Shown here: positions 17,569 through 26,046 of the stretch, piece after piece
Numbering within the stretch: position 1 is the first letter of the stretch
Layout: each line of letters opens with the position of its first letter
NCBI RefSeq assembly: GCF_037154015.1
Contig: NZ_JBANRL010000001.1
Span: 744,001 to 808,000 of the forward strand
DNA: 64,000 nt
Source of the DNA: Altererythrobacter aquiaggeris
GTDB taxonomy: Bacteria > Pseudomonadota > Alphaproteobacteria > Sphingomonadales > Sphingomonadaceae
Direction of reading: 5' to 3'
The notes under the pieces: model-generated
Database searches by the model: none
Told to the model about the DNA's origin: nothing
The model's input: the letters and a program-made list of their open reading frames with translations, nothing else
Made by a program: the position numbers and the translations under genes

Positions 17569-17912
17569 TCGAAATCGCCGAGCTGCTCCAGCCTGACCCA
17601 GCCTGACGGACCTTCGGCGCCCAACGCGCCCCATCCCCAGCTGCCTTCTATGTCGAGCAATTCGAAGATGGTGCCCGCTGCCAATTGTGTAACCACGGGG
17701 CTGCCCGTGTCCGGCTTGATTTGCAATAGTGCACCGCCTTCAGCAATGACACGGGGCTGAGGGACGGCATAGTGGGGTACGAAATATCGTCCCGCGAGCC
17801 CGATATGCGCAAGGTCGCCGCGAATGGCGAGCGTGCCGGGCACAGGGCGTGACTGCGGGCCAGACAACACCAGCGGGCCTTTTGGCGCGTCGTAAGAAGT
17901 GTTGTCAGTCAC
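17565..17912 (-). CDS. Stand-alone bacterial SH3-domain protein related to the N-terminus of NlpC/P60 peptidases
   Basis: About 115 residues from the GTG at 17912; an upstream in-frame GTG at 17972 would give 135. The RGDLAHIGLAGRYFVPHY segment (about 30-47) and the later FELLDIEGSWGWGALG region look like the SH3 module that in many alphaproteobacteria precedes a C40 (NlpC/P60) peptidase, often beside a leucyl aminopeptidase gene. Here the frame stops right after the SH3 module and argC begins inside its stop, so the catalytic domain is absent. It may be a truncated relic or a free wall-binding module. Neighbours: M17 aminopeptidase 78 bases upstream, argC downstream with four-base overlap. 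Confidence 0.6.
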   Translation of the reverse strand: MTDNTSYDAPKGPLVLSGPQSRPVPGTLAIRGDLAHIGLAGRYFVPHYAVPQPRVIAEGGALLQIKPDTGSPVVTQLAAGTIFELLDIEGSWGWGALGAEGPSGWVRLEQLGDFE

Positions 17913-17990
17913 GAAAAGCTGTTTTCCCCATTGATCTGCGGGCCACCTGTAGCGGGTAAAAGTTGGCAGCACGTTACGCGCAAATGCGCT

Positions 17991-19379
17991 TTAGGCGTCA
18001 CCGTAACGCGATTGCAACATATGCCACGCGGCACGCAGGCCCAATGCTTCGCCGCCGGTTGGCCGGCCAGGTTTTGCAAAAGGCCGCCAGGCGAACGTAT
18101 CGAAATGCGTCCAATCAATACCTTCGCCGACAAACCGGTCCAGAAACAGGCCTGCAACGCTGGCCCCCGCATAGGGATTGGACTGTGCATTGTTGGTATC
18201 GGCAATGTCGGATTTGAGATATTCACGGTAACTTTCCGGCAGCGGCAGCCGCCACACGTCATCATCAGTGGCGAGGCCGGCATCGACAAATGCCCGCGCC
18301 GTATCGTCGTTGCGGCACATCATCGCCACCAGATCGGGCCCCAGCGCAACGCGCGCTGCACCGGTCAAGGTTGCAAAATCGATCATGAGATCGGGCTTGT
18401 CCTCGCTCGCGCGGGTGAGCGCATCACCCAAAATCAAGCGGCCTTCTGCATCGGTGTTACCGATTTCCACGGTGATACCCTGGCGGCTTTTCAGCACATC
18501 ACCGGGGCGGAATGCGTTTGATGAAATGGCGTTTTCGACAGCAGGCACCAGCAGATGGAGCCGCACCTTCAGGCCTGCACCCATGACCAGTCCGGCCAGT
18601 GCGAGCGCGTGTGCGGCACCGCCCATATCTTTCTTCATCAGTTTCATTCCGGCAGCCGATTTGACATCGAGACCGCCCGAATCGAAACACACACCCTTGC
18701 CGACAATCGCCAGCTTGGGATGTTTTTCATCACCCCATTCCAGGCGCAGCATTCGCGGCGCGTGATGGCGGCTGGCCGCACGGCCAACCGCGTGGACCAT
18801 CGGATATTCCTGCTCCAGCGCATCGCCTTTGGTGACGGTCAGTTCCGCCCGGTAAGTCTTTGCGAGCGCTTCCGCTTCCGCCTCGAGCGCAGCAGGACCC
18901 ATGTCTTCGGCTGGGGTGTTCACAAGGTCGCGGACCTTTGCGACTGCGGCTGCTTCGGCAATGGCCGGTTCGACGGATTTCGCTTCTTTGGTCAGCAATA
19001 TTCGCGGTCCGACCGTGTCATCTTCGCTGAGGTAGCGGTCGAACCTGTATTGTGCGGTTTGCCAGCCCAGTTTTGCCGGGCCGGGTTCGCCCGAGGCAAG
19101 GCGGTATGTCCCGGCGGGCAGAACTTCGCCAAGTTTTGCCAGGCACCAGCTGGATAACTCCGCCGGATTGGCGACGCCGCCAACGGCAAACCAGCCATCC
19201 CCGTCGGGAACGATGGCGGTCTGATAGCCTGATCCGTCAAACCTTTGTGCATCGAGCGCGGCGCGCTGACCGGACGACAGGGTTTTGGCCCATGCAGCAA
19301 ATCCCTCCTTGTCGATCAAGTGGATGGATACCGCATCCTGGCCGCGGTCTGGTTCGATCATTGCGTGTTTTTTACTCAT
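17991..19379 (-). CDS. M17 leucyl aminopeptidase family protein
   Basis: 462 residues from the ATG at 19379, preceded by an AAAGGG ribosome site. The C-terminal catalytic domain holds the M17 signature NTDAEGRL (308-315, with metal ligands Asp310 and Glu312 and catalytic Arg314) and the other di-metal residues Lys228 and Asp233 in GKGVCFDSGG plus Asp251. The enzyme removes N-terminal amino acids from peptides in the cytoplasm. The N-terminal domain is divergent, as in the PepB-like branch. It is divergently oriented to map across 107 bases, and followed by the SH3 gene and argC. Confidence 0.92.
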   Translation of the reverse strand: MSKKHAMIEPDRGQDAVSIHLIDKEGFAAWAKTLSSGQRAALDAQRFDGSGYQTAIVPDGDGWFAVGGVANPAELSSWCLAKLGEVLPAGTYRLASGEPGPAKLGWQTAQYRFDRYLSEDDTVGPRILLTKEAKSVEPAIAEAAAVAKVRDLVNTPAEDMGPAALEAEAEALAKTYRAELTVTKGDALEQEYPMVHAVGRAASRHHAPRMLRLEWGDEKHPKLAIVGKGVCFDSGGLDVKSAAGMKLMKKDMGGAAHALALAGLVMGAGLKVRLHLLVPAVENAISSNAFRPGDVLKSRQGITVEIGNTDAEGRLILGDALTRASEDKPDLMIDFATLTGAARVALGPDLVAMMCRNDDTARAFVDAGLATDDDVWRLPLPESYREYLKSDIADTNNAQSNPYAGASVAGLFLDRFVGEGIDWTHFDTFAWRPFAKPGRPTGGEALGLRAAWHMLQSRYGDA

Positions 19380-19486
19380 CAGGGCCCTTTGCCCCAGACG
19401 AGCCGGTTGCGCGAGGGGCAAAGTGAATTTACCGGCGATGCAGTCCTGTCTCGCATTTTCGCACAATCATCGCTACATGCCGGGGC

Positions 19487-20314
19487 ATGATGGATTATCA
19501 GACAGTCACAGACGGCGAGACAGTGCTGCGCGACGGCACGATCAAATTGCACGGGGCCGAAGGGTTTGACGGAATGCGCAGGGCGGGCAAACTTGCCGCC
19601 AGCATTCTCGACCACCTTGTCGATGTTGTGAAACCGGGCGTTTCGACCGCCGCGATCGACGACATCGTGCGCCAGATGATGCTGGATGGCGGCGCGGTTC
19701 CCGCAACGCTGGGGTACCGTGGTTACACGCACAGTTGCTGTATTTCGATCAACCATGTGATCTGCCACGGCATTCCGTCGGACAAGCAACTCAAAGACGG
19801 CGATATCGTGAACATCGATGTCACGCCGCTGCTGGATGGCTGGCACGGTGATACCAGCCGGATGTATCTGGTGGGCGATGTATCGTTGAAGGCAAGGCGG
19901 CTGGTCGAAGTCACGCACAAATGCCTGATGCTGGGTATCGAGAAAGCGCAGCCCGGTGCACGGCTGGGCGATGTCGGCGCGGCGATCCAGGAATATGCCG
20001 AAAGTTTCCGTTACGGTGTGGTGCGCGAATTTTGCGGCCACGGCCTGGGCCGCTTGTTCCACGATGCGCCCGAGGTTGTTCACGCCGCCCGCGCCGGAAC
20101 CGGCCCCGAACTGCGCCCGGGTATGTTCTTCACCATCGAACCCATGATCAACACCGGCAAGCCGCATGTGAAACTTTTGCGCGACGGCTGGACCGCGGTG
20201 ACGCGTGACAAATCGCTCAGTGCACAGTTCGAACATTCGATCGGTATCACCGAAACGGGCAACGAGATTTTCACGCTGAGCGAAAAGGGTCTGCACCGGC
20301 CCGGGTTCGACTAA
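19487..20314 (+). CDS. map: Methionine aminopeptidase type I
   Basis: 275 residues. Cytoplasmic enzyme removing initiator methionine from nascent chains. All five metal ligands are visible: Asp111 (VNIDVT), Asp122 (HGDTSR), His185 (CGHGLG), Glu218 (TIEPM) and Glu249 (QFEHS), plus His94 in VICHGIP. Two consecutive ATGs (19487 and 19490) are possible starts, with a GGGG just upstream. The N-terminal 22 residues extend beyond the minimal type I fold, which is common in alphaproteobacteria. The stop overlaps the convergent ccmB stop by four bases. Confidence 0.95.
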   Translation: MMDYQTVTDGETVLRDGTIKLHGAEGFDGMRRAGKLAASILDHLVDVVKPGVSTAAIDDIVRQMMLDGGAVPATLGYRGYTHSCCISINHVICHGIPSDKQLKDGDIVNIDVTPLLDGWHGDTSRMYLVGDVSLKARRLVEVTHKCLMLGIEKAQPGARLGDVGAAIQEYAESFRYGVVREFCGHGLGRLFHDAPEVVHAARAGTGPELRPGMFFTIEPMINTGKPHVKLLRDGWTAVTRDKSLSAQFEHSIGITETGNEIFTLSEKGLHRPGFD

Positions 20315-20973
20315 CCTTCGCGCGCTGCCCTGATCGCCGCACCTGCGGCAAACGGGGCGATAGCCATCAGCAACAGACTGAACGCGCCGGCCAGTGCGAT
20401 GCCGCTGTAATTTGCGGTTTCGAGACTGCCCGCGCCGAACACCAGGATCGGCACGGCGAGCGGGATGACCATCATCCCGGCCAGCGCCGTACTGGCGCGG
20501 AAACTGGCCGTAAGCGCCGCAATCACCAATCCGATTGCAGCAAGGCCGGGTGTGCCGGCCAGCAATCCCAGCAGCAGAAAATGCAGGGTCGGCCCATTAA
20601 GCCCGAGCAAGGCTGCGGCCGGAAACGCTGCCAGGATCAGCGGCGGGCCAAAGCCGAGCCAATGGGCAAACAGCCGCGATGCCATTGCCGCCTCGTCGGA
20701 AATTCCGCGCAGGAAAAACTGGTCGAACACCCCGTTTTCAAGATCCGGCGCAACCAGACGGTCAAGCGGCAGCAGCGCGGCGAGCAGCGCGGCAATCCAT
20801 GCGGTGCCGCCGCCCGTGCGGGCAAGCAGCGCCGGCTCCGGCCCGACAGCGAAGGGGTAAAGCATCGCCACGGCCAGAAAGAACAGCACCGGCAGCACGC
20901 TGCCCCCGCGCTTGCCGCCCGGCATCAGCACGGCAACATCGCGTTTGAATATTTGCCACAGCGCGCCGGTCAT
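20311..20973 (-). CDS. ccmB: Heme exporter protein CcmB
   Basis: 220 residues, six hydrophobic segments in the CcmB pattern, with the conserved LPLDRLVAPDLENGVFDQ region near 67-85. It is the membrane subunit of the CcmAB ABC transporter, which drives release of holo-CcmE during cytochrome c maturation. The start overlaps the end of ccmA by four bases. ccmC, ccmD and ccmE are not adjacent in the downstream direction, where the convergent map gene begins. Confidence 0.93.
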   Translation of the reverse strand: MTGALWQIFKRDVAVLMPGGKRGGSVLPVLFFLAVAMLYPFAVGPEPALLARTGGGTAWIAALLAALLPLDRLVAPDLENGVFDQFFLRGISDEAAMASRLFAHWLGFGPPLILAAFPAAALLGLNGPTLHFLLLGLLAGTPGLAAIGLVIAALTASFRASTALAGMMVIPLAVPILVFGAGSLETANYSGIALAGAFSLLLMAIAPFAAGAAIRAAREG

Positions 20974-21545
20974 GATGCAAATCCGGTCAGGTCCAGCCGC
21001 TGCATATTCTCGAGCGCAAACGGCTGGTGCGAAGCGATCACGGCAATACCGCCCGCCATGCAGTGATCGGCCACAAGTCTTTCGACGATCGCGACCGCAT
21101 CCGTGTCGAGGCCGTTGAGCGGTTCGTCGAGCAACCAGACAGGTGCCCGCTGTGCAGCCATCCGCGCAATCGCGGCGCGCTTTCGCTGGCCGGTGGACAG
21201 GAAGCGGACGGGCACGTCCATCAATTCGCCCAGCCCAAACGTTGCGCTATCTGCGGGACTTCCATCCACCTTGTTCCAAAAGGCCAGCGCCCCGCCAAGC
21301 GTGCGATATTCGTCAAGCGCGGCATGATCGTCGAGCAATGCGGTCCCGCCGGCACGCTGAACCGCCCCCTCATAGGGGCGTAGCAATCCGCCAAGAATAC
21401 GGATCAGGCTGGATTTGCCGATCCCGTTGGGGCCCGCGATATGCAGCGCATGGCCGCCCACCAGCGCAAGATCCACGCCCGCAAACAGCAACCGGTCGCC
21501 GCGGCGGCAGGCGATTTTGCTGGCGGTGAGAGTGCAGGCTTGCAT
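20970..21545 (-). CDS. ccmA: Heme exporter ATP-binding protein CcmA
   Basis: 191 residues, short for an ABC ATPase but usual for CcmA. Walker A GPNGIGKS is at 38-45, the signature motif LSTGQRKR near 115 and Walker B VWLLDEP near 135, with the H-loop His in ASHQPF. It powers CcmAB in cytochrome c maturation. ccmB follows with a four-base ATGA overlap. It is divergent from phhB; only 47 bases separate the starts, which must hold promoters for both sides. Confidence 0.93.
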   Translation of the reverse strand: MQACTLTASKIACRRGDRLLFAGVDLALVGGHALHIAGPNGIGKSSLIRILGGLLRPYEGAVQRAGGTALLDDHAALDEYRTLGGALAFWNKVDGSPADSATFGLGELMDVPVRFLSTGQRKRAAIARMAAQRAPVWLLDEPLNGLDTDAVAIVERLVADHCMAGGIAVIASHQPFALENMQRLDLTGFAS

Positions 21546-21592
21546 GGCGCAAGCGGTTAGGCGAAAGCGTGGCGGCTAACAAGGAGAGCGCA

Positions 21593-21883
21593 ATGTCTAT
21601 CGAAAAGCTGAGTGATGCCGAGCGTGACGCGATGCTGGCAGAATATCCCGGCTGGACCCTGCGCGGCGATGCTGTGGCTATCGAGCGCAAGTTTGAATTT
21701 TCCGATTTCAGCGAAGCCTTTGCCTTCATGACCCGCGTCGCGCTTCTGGCTGAAAGCCAGGATCACCATCCCGAATGGTTCAACGTCTATAACCGTGTGG
21801 ACATTACGCTGACCACGCATGATGCGGGCGGCCTGTCGGCGCGCGACGCGGCGATGGTCAAATCAATCGAGGCGCTGCTTTAA
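21593..21883 (+). CDS. phhB: 4a-hydroxytetrahydrobiopterin dehydratase (pterin-4a-carbinolamine dehydratase)
   Basis: 96 residues from the ATG at 21593, set by AAGGAG (21581-21586). The DHHPEW motif (57-62) and the following [20 protein letters not shown] block contain the His residues of the PCD/DCoH active site. The enzyme dehydrates 4a-hydroxytetrahydropterin formed by aromatic amino acid hydroxylases; it also occurs in genomes without phenylalanine hydroxylase, possibly for molybdopterin-related roles. No phhA is nearby. The convergent SDR gene ends five bases away. Confidence 0.92.
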   Translation: MSIEKLSDAERDAMLAEYPGWTLRGDAVAIERKFEFSDFSEAFAFMTRVALLAESQDHHPEWFNVYNRVDITLTTHDAGGLSARDAAMVKSIEALL

Positions 21884-21888
21884 CGCGG

Positions 21889-22695
21889 TCAATCGTCAAG
21901 CGGGCCCTGCGTGCTGCGAATTTGCTTGCGCAGCCGCCCGGGCATCCAGCGTGCCGCAAAGGCCAGGCTTTTTGCAGTCTTGCCGACAGGTGTATGCAAC
22001 TTATCGCCGTGAACTGCATTCCAGGCCGCTTCGGCCACTTCGGCGACCGGGGTTATTTCCAGACCGCTTGCCTTCACCCGCTCGCGCACGCCGCTGTTGG
22101 TATGCGCGTTGATCGAGAGATCCAGCAGCGGTGTGTCGATGAAACTGGGCATCAGCGAACGCACCTTGATGCCGTCGGCCAGCCATTCCGCATCAAGCGA
22201 TTCCGTAACCGCGCGAACACCGAATTTCGTCGCGCAATATACTGAACCGCCCGGCGAACCATAGATACCAGCGGCGCTGGCGGTGTTGAGCAGGCACGAT
22301 CCCGGTGCGGTCTTTCGAAGGTGCGGATAGACCGCTTGCGCGCCAAACATCACGCCTTTCAGATTTATGTCGAGGCAGCGCTCGATTTCCTCGGGTGAGT
22401 TTTCGGCGAGTGGCCCGCCGATGGGAATTCCGGCGTTATTCGCCATCACATCGATCCGGCCGCCAGCTGCGGTCGAGAAAGCGTCCAGTGCCTTTTCCCA
22501 TGCGGCGCGGTCGCGGACGTCGAATTTGTGCGAATAATGGTATCCGCCGGGCAGCAGGCCTTCGGTTTCCTTCATGCCGGCCGCGTCAATATCACCCAGC
22601 CCGATGAACCAGCCGCGTTCGCCGAAATACCGGGCAATTGCGCGGCCGATGCCGGAGCCGCCGCCAGTGATGAAAATTGCCTTGCGGTCCGTCAT
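21889..22695 (-). CDS. Short-chain dehydrogenase/reductase
   Basis: 268 residues from the ATG at 22695. Classical SDR layout: TGGGSGIG cofactor motif at 10-17, NNAG at about 85-88, the catalytic Ser in LLNTASAAG and the YCATK catalytic pair near 151-155. Asp in LGDIDAAG after the second strand favours NAD(H). Substrate unknown. It runs convergently to phhB and lies downstream of the strong terminator of the S9 peptidase gene, so it needs its own promoter in the short region 22696-22710 or inside the terminator region. Confidence 0.85.
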   Translation of the reverse strand: MTDRKAIFITGGGSGIGRAIARYFGERGWFIGLGDIDAAGMKETEGLLPGGYHYSHKFDVRDRAAWEKALDAFSTAAGGRIDVMANNAGIPIGGPLAENSPEEIERCLDINLKGVMFGAQAVYPHLRKTAPGSCLLNTASAAGIYGSPGGSVYCATKFGVRAVTESLDAEWLADGIKVRSLMPSFIDTPLLDLSINAHTNSGVRERVKASGLEITPVAEVAEAAWNAVHGDKLHTPVGKTAKSLAFAARWMPGRLRKQIRSTQGPLDD

Positions 22696-22708
22696 GATAT
22701 TCCGATCC

Positions 22709-22745
22709 AAAAGAAAAGCCGCGCGCAGGACTAGCTGCGCGCGGC
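22709..22745 (-). terminator. Intrinsic terminator after the S9 peptidase gene
   Basis: On the minus strand a perfect 11-base stem GCCGCGCGCAG / CTGCGCGCGGC with a six-base loop is followed by TTTTCTTTT. It begins 32 bases past the S9 peptidase stop and ends 14 bases before the SDR start, so it isolates the two genes. Confidence 0.9.
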
Positions 22746-22777
22746 CTTGATGTCAGTAGCTGAGTTTGCCTGAGAAT

Positions 22778-24859
22778 TCAGCCTCCGGTCGCTTCGCGAA
22801 GTCCCTGCACGAAGTCCGCGCCCTCGATGATCTGTGCGGTCGAATTCTTGACCGTGTTGCCAATCGGTTCCGCACGTCCGCCAAGACAGGTTGCGAGAAA
22901 GTTTTCGGTCACAGCGTTAAAGGCGATGTTATTGGCCGGTTTGGCAAAGCCATGCCCTTCGTCGGGATAAAGCACGTAAGTCACCGGAATGCCCTTGGCT
23001 TTCATGGCTTCGACAATCTGGTCGCTCTCTGCCTGGTTGACGCGGGGATCGTTGGCACCCTGACCGATCAGCAGCGGTTTGGTGATCTTGTCGGCGCTGT
23101 TAAGCGGGCTGCGCTCCTTCAGCATCGCAAGGCCTTCAGGCGTATTGGGATTACCCATCCGTTCGTGGAATTGCGCGATCATCGGCTCCCAATATGGCGG
23201 GATCGTCGCGAGCAATGTCTCGAGGTTGGACGGGCCGACGATATCCACACCGCAGGCAAATTCTTCGGGCGTGAAGGTCAGGCCAGCCAGCGTGGCATAT
23301 CCGCCATAAGACCCGCCCATAATCGCGACCTTGTCATCCATGGTCACACCCGATGCCACGGCATAATTCACCGCATCGATCAGATCGTCGTGCATCTTTT
23401 TGCCCCATTCGAGGTCACCGGCAGAGATGAACTCCTTGCCAAAACCTGTCGAGCCGCGGAAGTTCACACTCATGACGGCATAACCGCGATTGGCGAGCCA
23501 TTGGTGATATGGGTTAAAGCCATATCCATCGCGTGCCCATGGGCCGCCGTGGACCAGCAGAACCATCGGCACCGGCGCATCGGGCACGCCGTCGGCATTG
23601 CTGTCGCTGCCCGGCGGAAGCGTCAGATAGCTGGGCAGGGTCAGGCCGTCCCGGCTCTTGATTTCAAGCCCGTACATCGGCTGGAGCGGGGCACCCTCCA
23701 GATCAGGCCGCGTCATGTAAAAATCGCTCAGCGTGCGGGCCTTGCGGTCATAAAGATAGACCTTGCCCGGGGTGGTGAGCGGATCGTTCCAGACCACCCA
23801 TTTGTCGTCGGCCTTGGTGCGTGACGATACGCCAAAGTCGCCTTCGAACTTGCTGTCGAGCCAATCGAGCGACGCTTTCACCTCGGGATCGGTCGCGGTC
23901 CATTCGGTGCGCAAATAGGTGATGCTGGTGGCTTCGATTTCGCCGGTCACCGGATCGGACATGGCGCCGCCGATATCGGCCTTGTCGCTTTGAGCCAGAA
24001 CGGTTTTCTTGCCGGTTGCAACATCTTCGGCAATCAGCGCGGCCGTGTTCCGGCCGCGGCTGTCGATCCAGTACATGGTTTTGCCGTCACTGGTAAATCC
24101 GGCGGGCTGGGTGGTCAGCGAATCTGCCAGACCCGTGCTTTCCGAAGCCTCGTCGGCAACGACACCATCGGTAATTTTGTAGAAATCCATGCCGCCGGCC
24201 GGATTGGGCTTCAGCGCCATCCTCAGGTTTAACAGATCGTCGGCGAGAAATCCGGCGAAACCATCATTCTGCATTACAAGTTTCAGCTGTCCCGTTGTCA
24301 GGTCGAGCAGATGGACATCGTGCAGGCGCGGATCACGGTTGTTTACGCCAACCAGCATTTTATCGGGATAGGCAATTGACGTTCCGACAACCTGCACCCG
24401 CGTATTTTCGAACGGCGTAAGCGTGCGCTCCTCGCCGCTGGCAATATCGATGCCGTAAAGCAGGAAGTTCTCGTCGCCGCCCTTGTCCTGGACATAAAGC
24501 AGGTTTTTGGAATCGCCGGACCAGAAATACTGCCGGATCGGCCGGTCGGTTGCGTCTGTCATAACCTTGGCCGAACCAAGGTCGTCAGCCGGCGCAAGCC
24601 AGACATTCATCACATCGTCCTGCGGGGCCAGCCAGCTTACCCATTTGCCATCGGGGCTGAGCTTTCCGGAAGATCGGGTGGGGTTACCGAAAAGGACTTC
24701 ACGCGGGATAAGTGCCGCTTGTGCCGCGGGCGTTGAAGTCACGTTATTGCTTGCTGTCATGGCACCTTCGTTTGTCGAATATGTTGAACACCCTGCGGTC
24801 AGACCTGCTGCAAGTGCAGCAAGCGCAACAGAGCGAAAGATTTTTGCGGAAACTGGCAT
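22778..24859 (-). CDS. S9 family prolyl-oligopeptidase-type peptidase, lipoprotein
   Basis: 693 residues. A lipobox (TAGC, Cys24) predicts an outer- or inner-membrane lipoprotein facing the periplasm. The N-terminal half is a WD/TolB-like beta-propeller (about 50-420) and the C-terminal 260 residues an alpha/beta hydrolase with catalytic Ser517 in GGSYGG, Asp604 in GANDPR and His636 in EGHGF. This is the acylaminoacyl-peptidase/DPP branch (S9C), cutting short peptides. GGAGG lies upstream of the start. A clear terminator follows at 22709-22745. Confidence 0.92.
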   Translation of the reverse strand: MPVSAKIFRSVALAALAAGLTAGCSTYSTNEGAMTASNNVTSTPAAQAALIPREVLFGNPTRSSGKLSPDGKWVSWLAPQDDVMNVWLAPADDLGSAKVMTDATDRPIRQYFWSGDSKNLLYVQDKGGDENFLLYGIDIASGEERTLTPFENTRVQVVGTSIAYPDKMLVGVNNRDPRLHDVHLLDLTTGQLKLVMQNDGFAGFLADDLLNLRMALKPNPAGGMDFYKITDGVVADEASESTGLADSLTTQPAGFTSDGKTMYWIDSRGRNTAALIAEDVATGKKTVLAQSDKADIGGAMSDPVTGEIEATSITYLRTEWTATDPEVKASLDWLDSKFEGDFGVSSRTKADDKWVVWNDPLTTPGKVYLYDRKARTLSDFYMTRPDLEGAPLQPMYGLEIKSRDGLTLPSYLTLPPGSDSNADGVPDAPVPMVLLVHGGPWARDGYGFNPYHQWLANRGYAVMSVNFRGSTGFGKEFISAGDLEWGKKMHDDLIDAVNYAVASGVTMDDKVAIMGGSYGGYATLAGLTFTPEEFACGVDIVGPSNLETLLATIPPYWEPMIAQFHERMGNPNTPEGLAMLKERSPLNSADKITKPLLIGQGANDPRVNQAESDQIVEAMKAKGIPVTYVLYPDEGHGFAKPANNIAFNAVTENFLATCLGGRAEPIGNTVKNSTAQIIEGADFVQGLREATGG

Positions 24860-24943
24860 AATTCATCCTCCCCTATGGCTGTGTTATCAGCGCAATACAC
24901 ATATCGTTATGAGATGGCAAGATTATGACATCAGGGCACTTTG

Positions 24944-25561
24944 TCAAAGCGCAGGATTGTCATAAGCGTGCCAGGTCAGGATGGCGACCGAACCGCGGTG
25001 CGGCGACCACGCCTGCGCCAGCGTGCGGGCCTCGTTCTCGGACGGACGTTCAGGCAGGCCCAGCATCGTATGCAGAGCAGCCTGCACCGCCAGATCGCCG
25101 GCTGGCCAGATATCCGCGCGCCCTTCTGCAAACAGCAGATAGATTTCGGCAGACCACCGGCCGATGCCCTTGATCCGCGTAAGTTGTTGGACCGCGTCCT
25201 CATCACTTTGCGGCAAGTTGTCGATGTCCAATTCGTCATCGACCACCAGTTCGCATAATGACCGGGCATAACCTTGCTTCTGGCGCGACAGGCCGCAGCC
25301 GCGCAGGGCGTCGAAATCTGCATCCAGCAAGTCCTGCGGCGGTATATCTTCGCCCAGCAGACCTTCCAGCTTGTTCCAGACCGATGCTGCCGAGGCTACG
25401 CTGACCTGTTGCCCCACGATGGTGCGCAGCAAGGTGCGATAGCCGGTCGGGCGGATGCGCGGTTCGGGATAACCGACCCGCTCGATCACCGCGGCGAACT
25501 TCGGCTCGATTTTGACGACAGCATCCAGCCCGTCGCGGATTTGCTGCTTGCTCAGCGCCAT
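24944..25561 (-). CDS. DNA-3-methyladenine glycosylase, HhH-GPD (AlkA) family
   Basis: 205 residues from the ATG at 25561 with GGAG 11 bases upstream. The helix-hairpin-helix LTRIKGIGRWSAEIYL (127-142) and the catalytic Asp156 in WPAGDLAV define the HhH-GPD base-excision fold; the Cys cluster of endonuclease III is absent, fitting the AlkA type. It removes alkylated purines from DNA. The short length and lack of an N-terminal AlkA domain mark the compact bacterial form. It is divergent from the ferredoxin gene across 105 bases. Confidence 0.87.
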   Translation of the reverse strand: MALSKQQIRDGLDAVVKIEPKFAAVIERVGYPEPRIRPTGYRTLLRTIVGQQVSVASAASVWNKLEGLLGEDIPPQDLLDADFDALRGCGLSRQKQGYARSLCELVVDDELDIDNLPQSDEDAVQQLTRIKGIGRWSAEIYLLFAEGRADIWPAGDLAVQAALHTMLGLPERPSENEARTLAQAWSPHRGSVAILTWHAYDNPAL

Positions 25562-25666
25562 AAATGTCTTTCTCCCGGCAAAATGTCTGCCTTGCCAAAC
25601 CCGGAACGCAGTGCTTAACAGCCCGCCGAACAGGCCGATAGGGCCGACCAAAAGGAATTGCGCACC

Positions 25667-25984
25667 ATGCCCAGATTAGTCGTCACCAACCGCGAAGGTG
25701 TCGAAACCGAAGTCGAGGTCGAAGACGGTCTGACCGTGATGGAAGCAATCCGCGACAACGGCTTCGACGAATTGCTGGCGCTGTGCGGCGGCTGCTGTTC
25801 CTGCGCCACGTGCCATGTTCTGATTGATCCGGCTTTCTCCGACAAACTGCCCGCGATGACGGAAGACGAAGACGATCTGCTGGAAAGCAGCGACCACCGC
25901 GGCGCCACCTCGCGGCTGGGTTGCCAGGTTCCTTTCACGGCAGAACTTGACGGTTTGAAGGTGACGATTGCGCCGGAAGACTGA
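25667..25984 (+). CDS. [2Fe-2S] ferredoxin, adrenodoxin type
   Basis: 105 residues from the ATG at 25667 (AAAGGA nine bases upstream). Cluster ligands Cys40, Cys46, Cys49 and Cys86 follow the C-x5-C-x2-C-x36-C pattern of adrenodoxin/FdxB-type ferredoxins; two further Cys (43, 44) sit in the loop. The acidic stretch [11 protein letters not shown] is the typical partner-binding helix. It carries electrons to P450s, Fe-S assembly or heme A enzymes; no such partner is adjacent, so the target is open. Confidence 0.9.
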   Translation: MPRLVVTNREGVETEVEVEDGLTVMEAIRDNGFDELLALCGGCCSCATCHVLIDPAFSDKLPAMTEDEDDLLESSDHRGATSRLGCQVPFTAELDGLKVTIAPED

Positions 25985-26046
25985 ATTGTCGGCGTGATAG
26001 GCCAATTGCGTTGCGATAATCGCGGCCGGGTCCTATTTCGCGCACT

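Noticed and set aside
22766-23824. A 352-codon open frame on the plus strand opposite the S9 peptidase gene
   Set aside because: It lies opposite the catalytic domain of a well-supported peptidase; no domain or start signal supports it.
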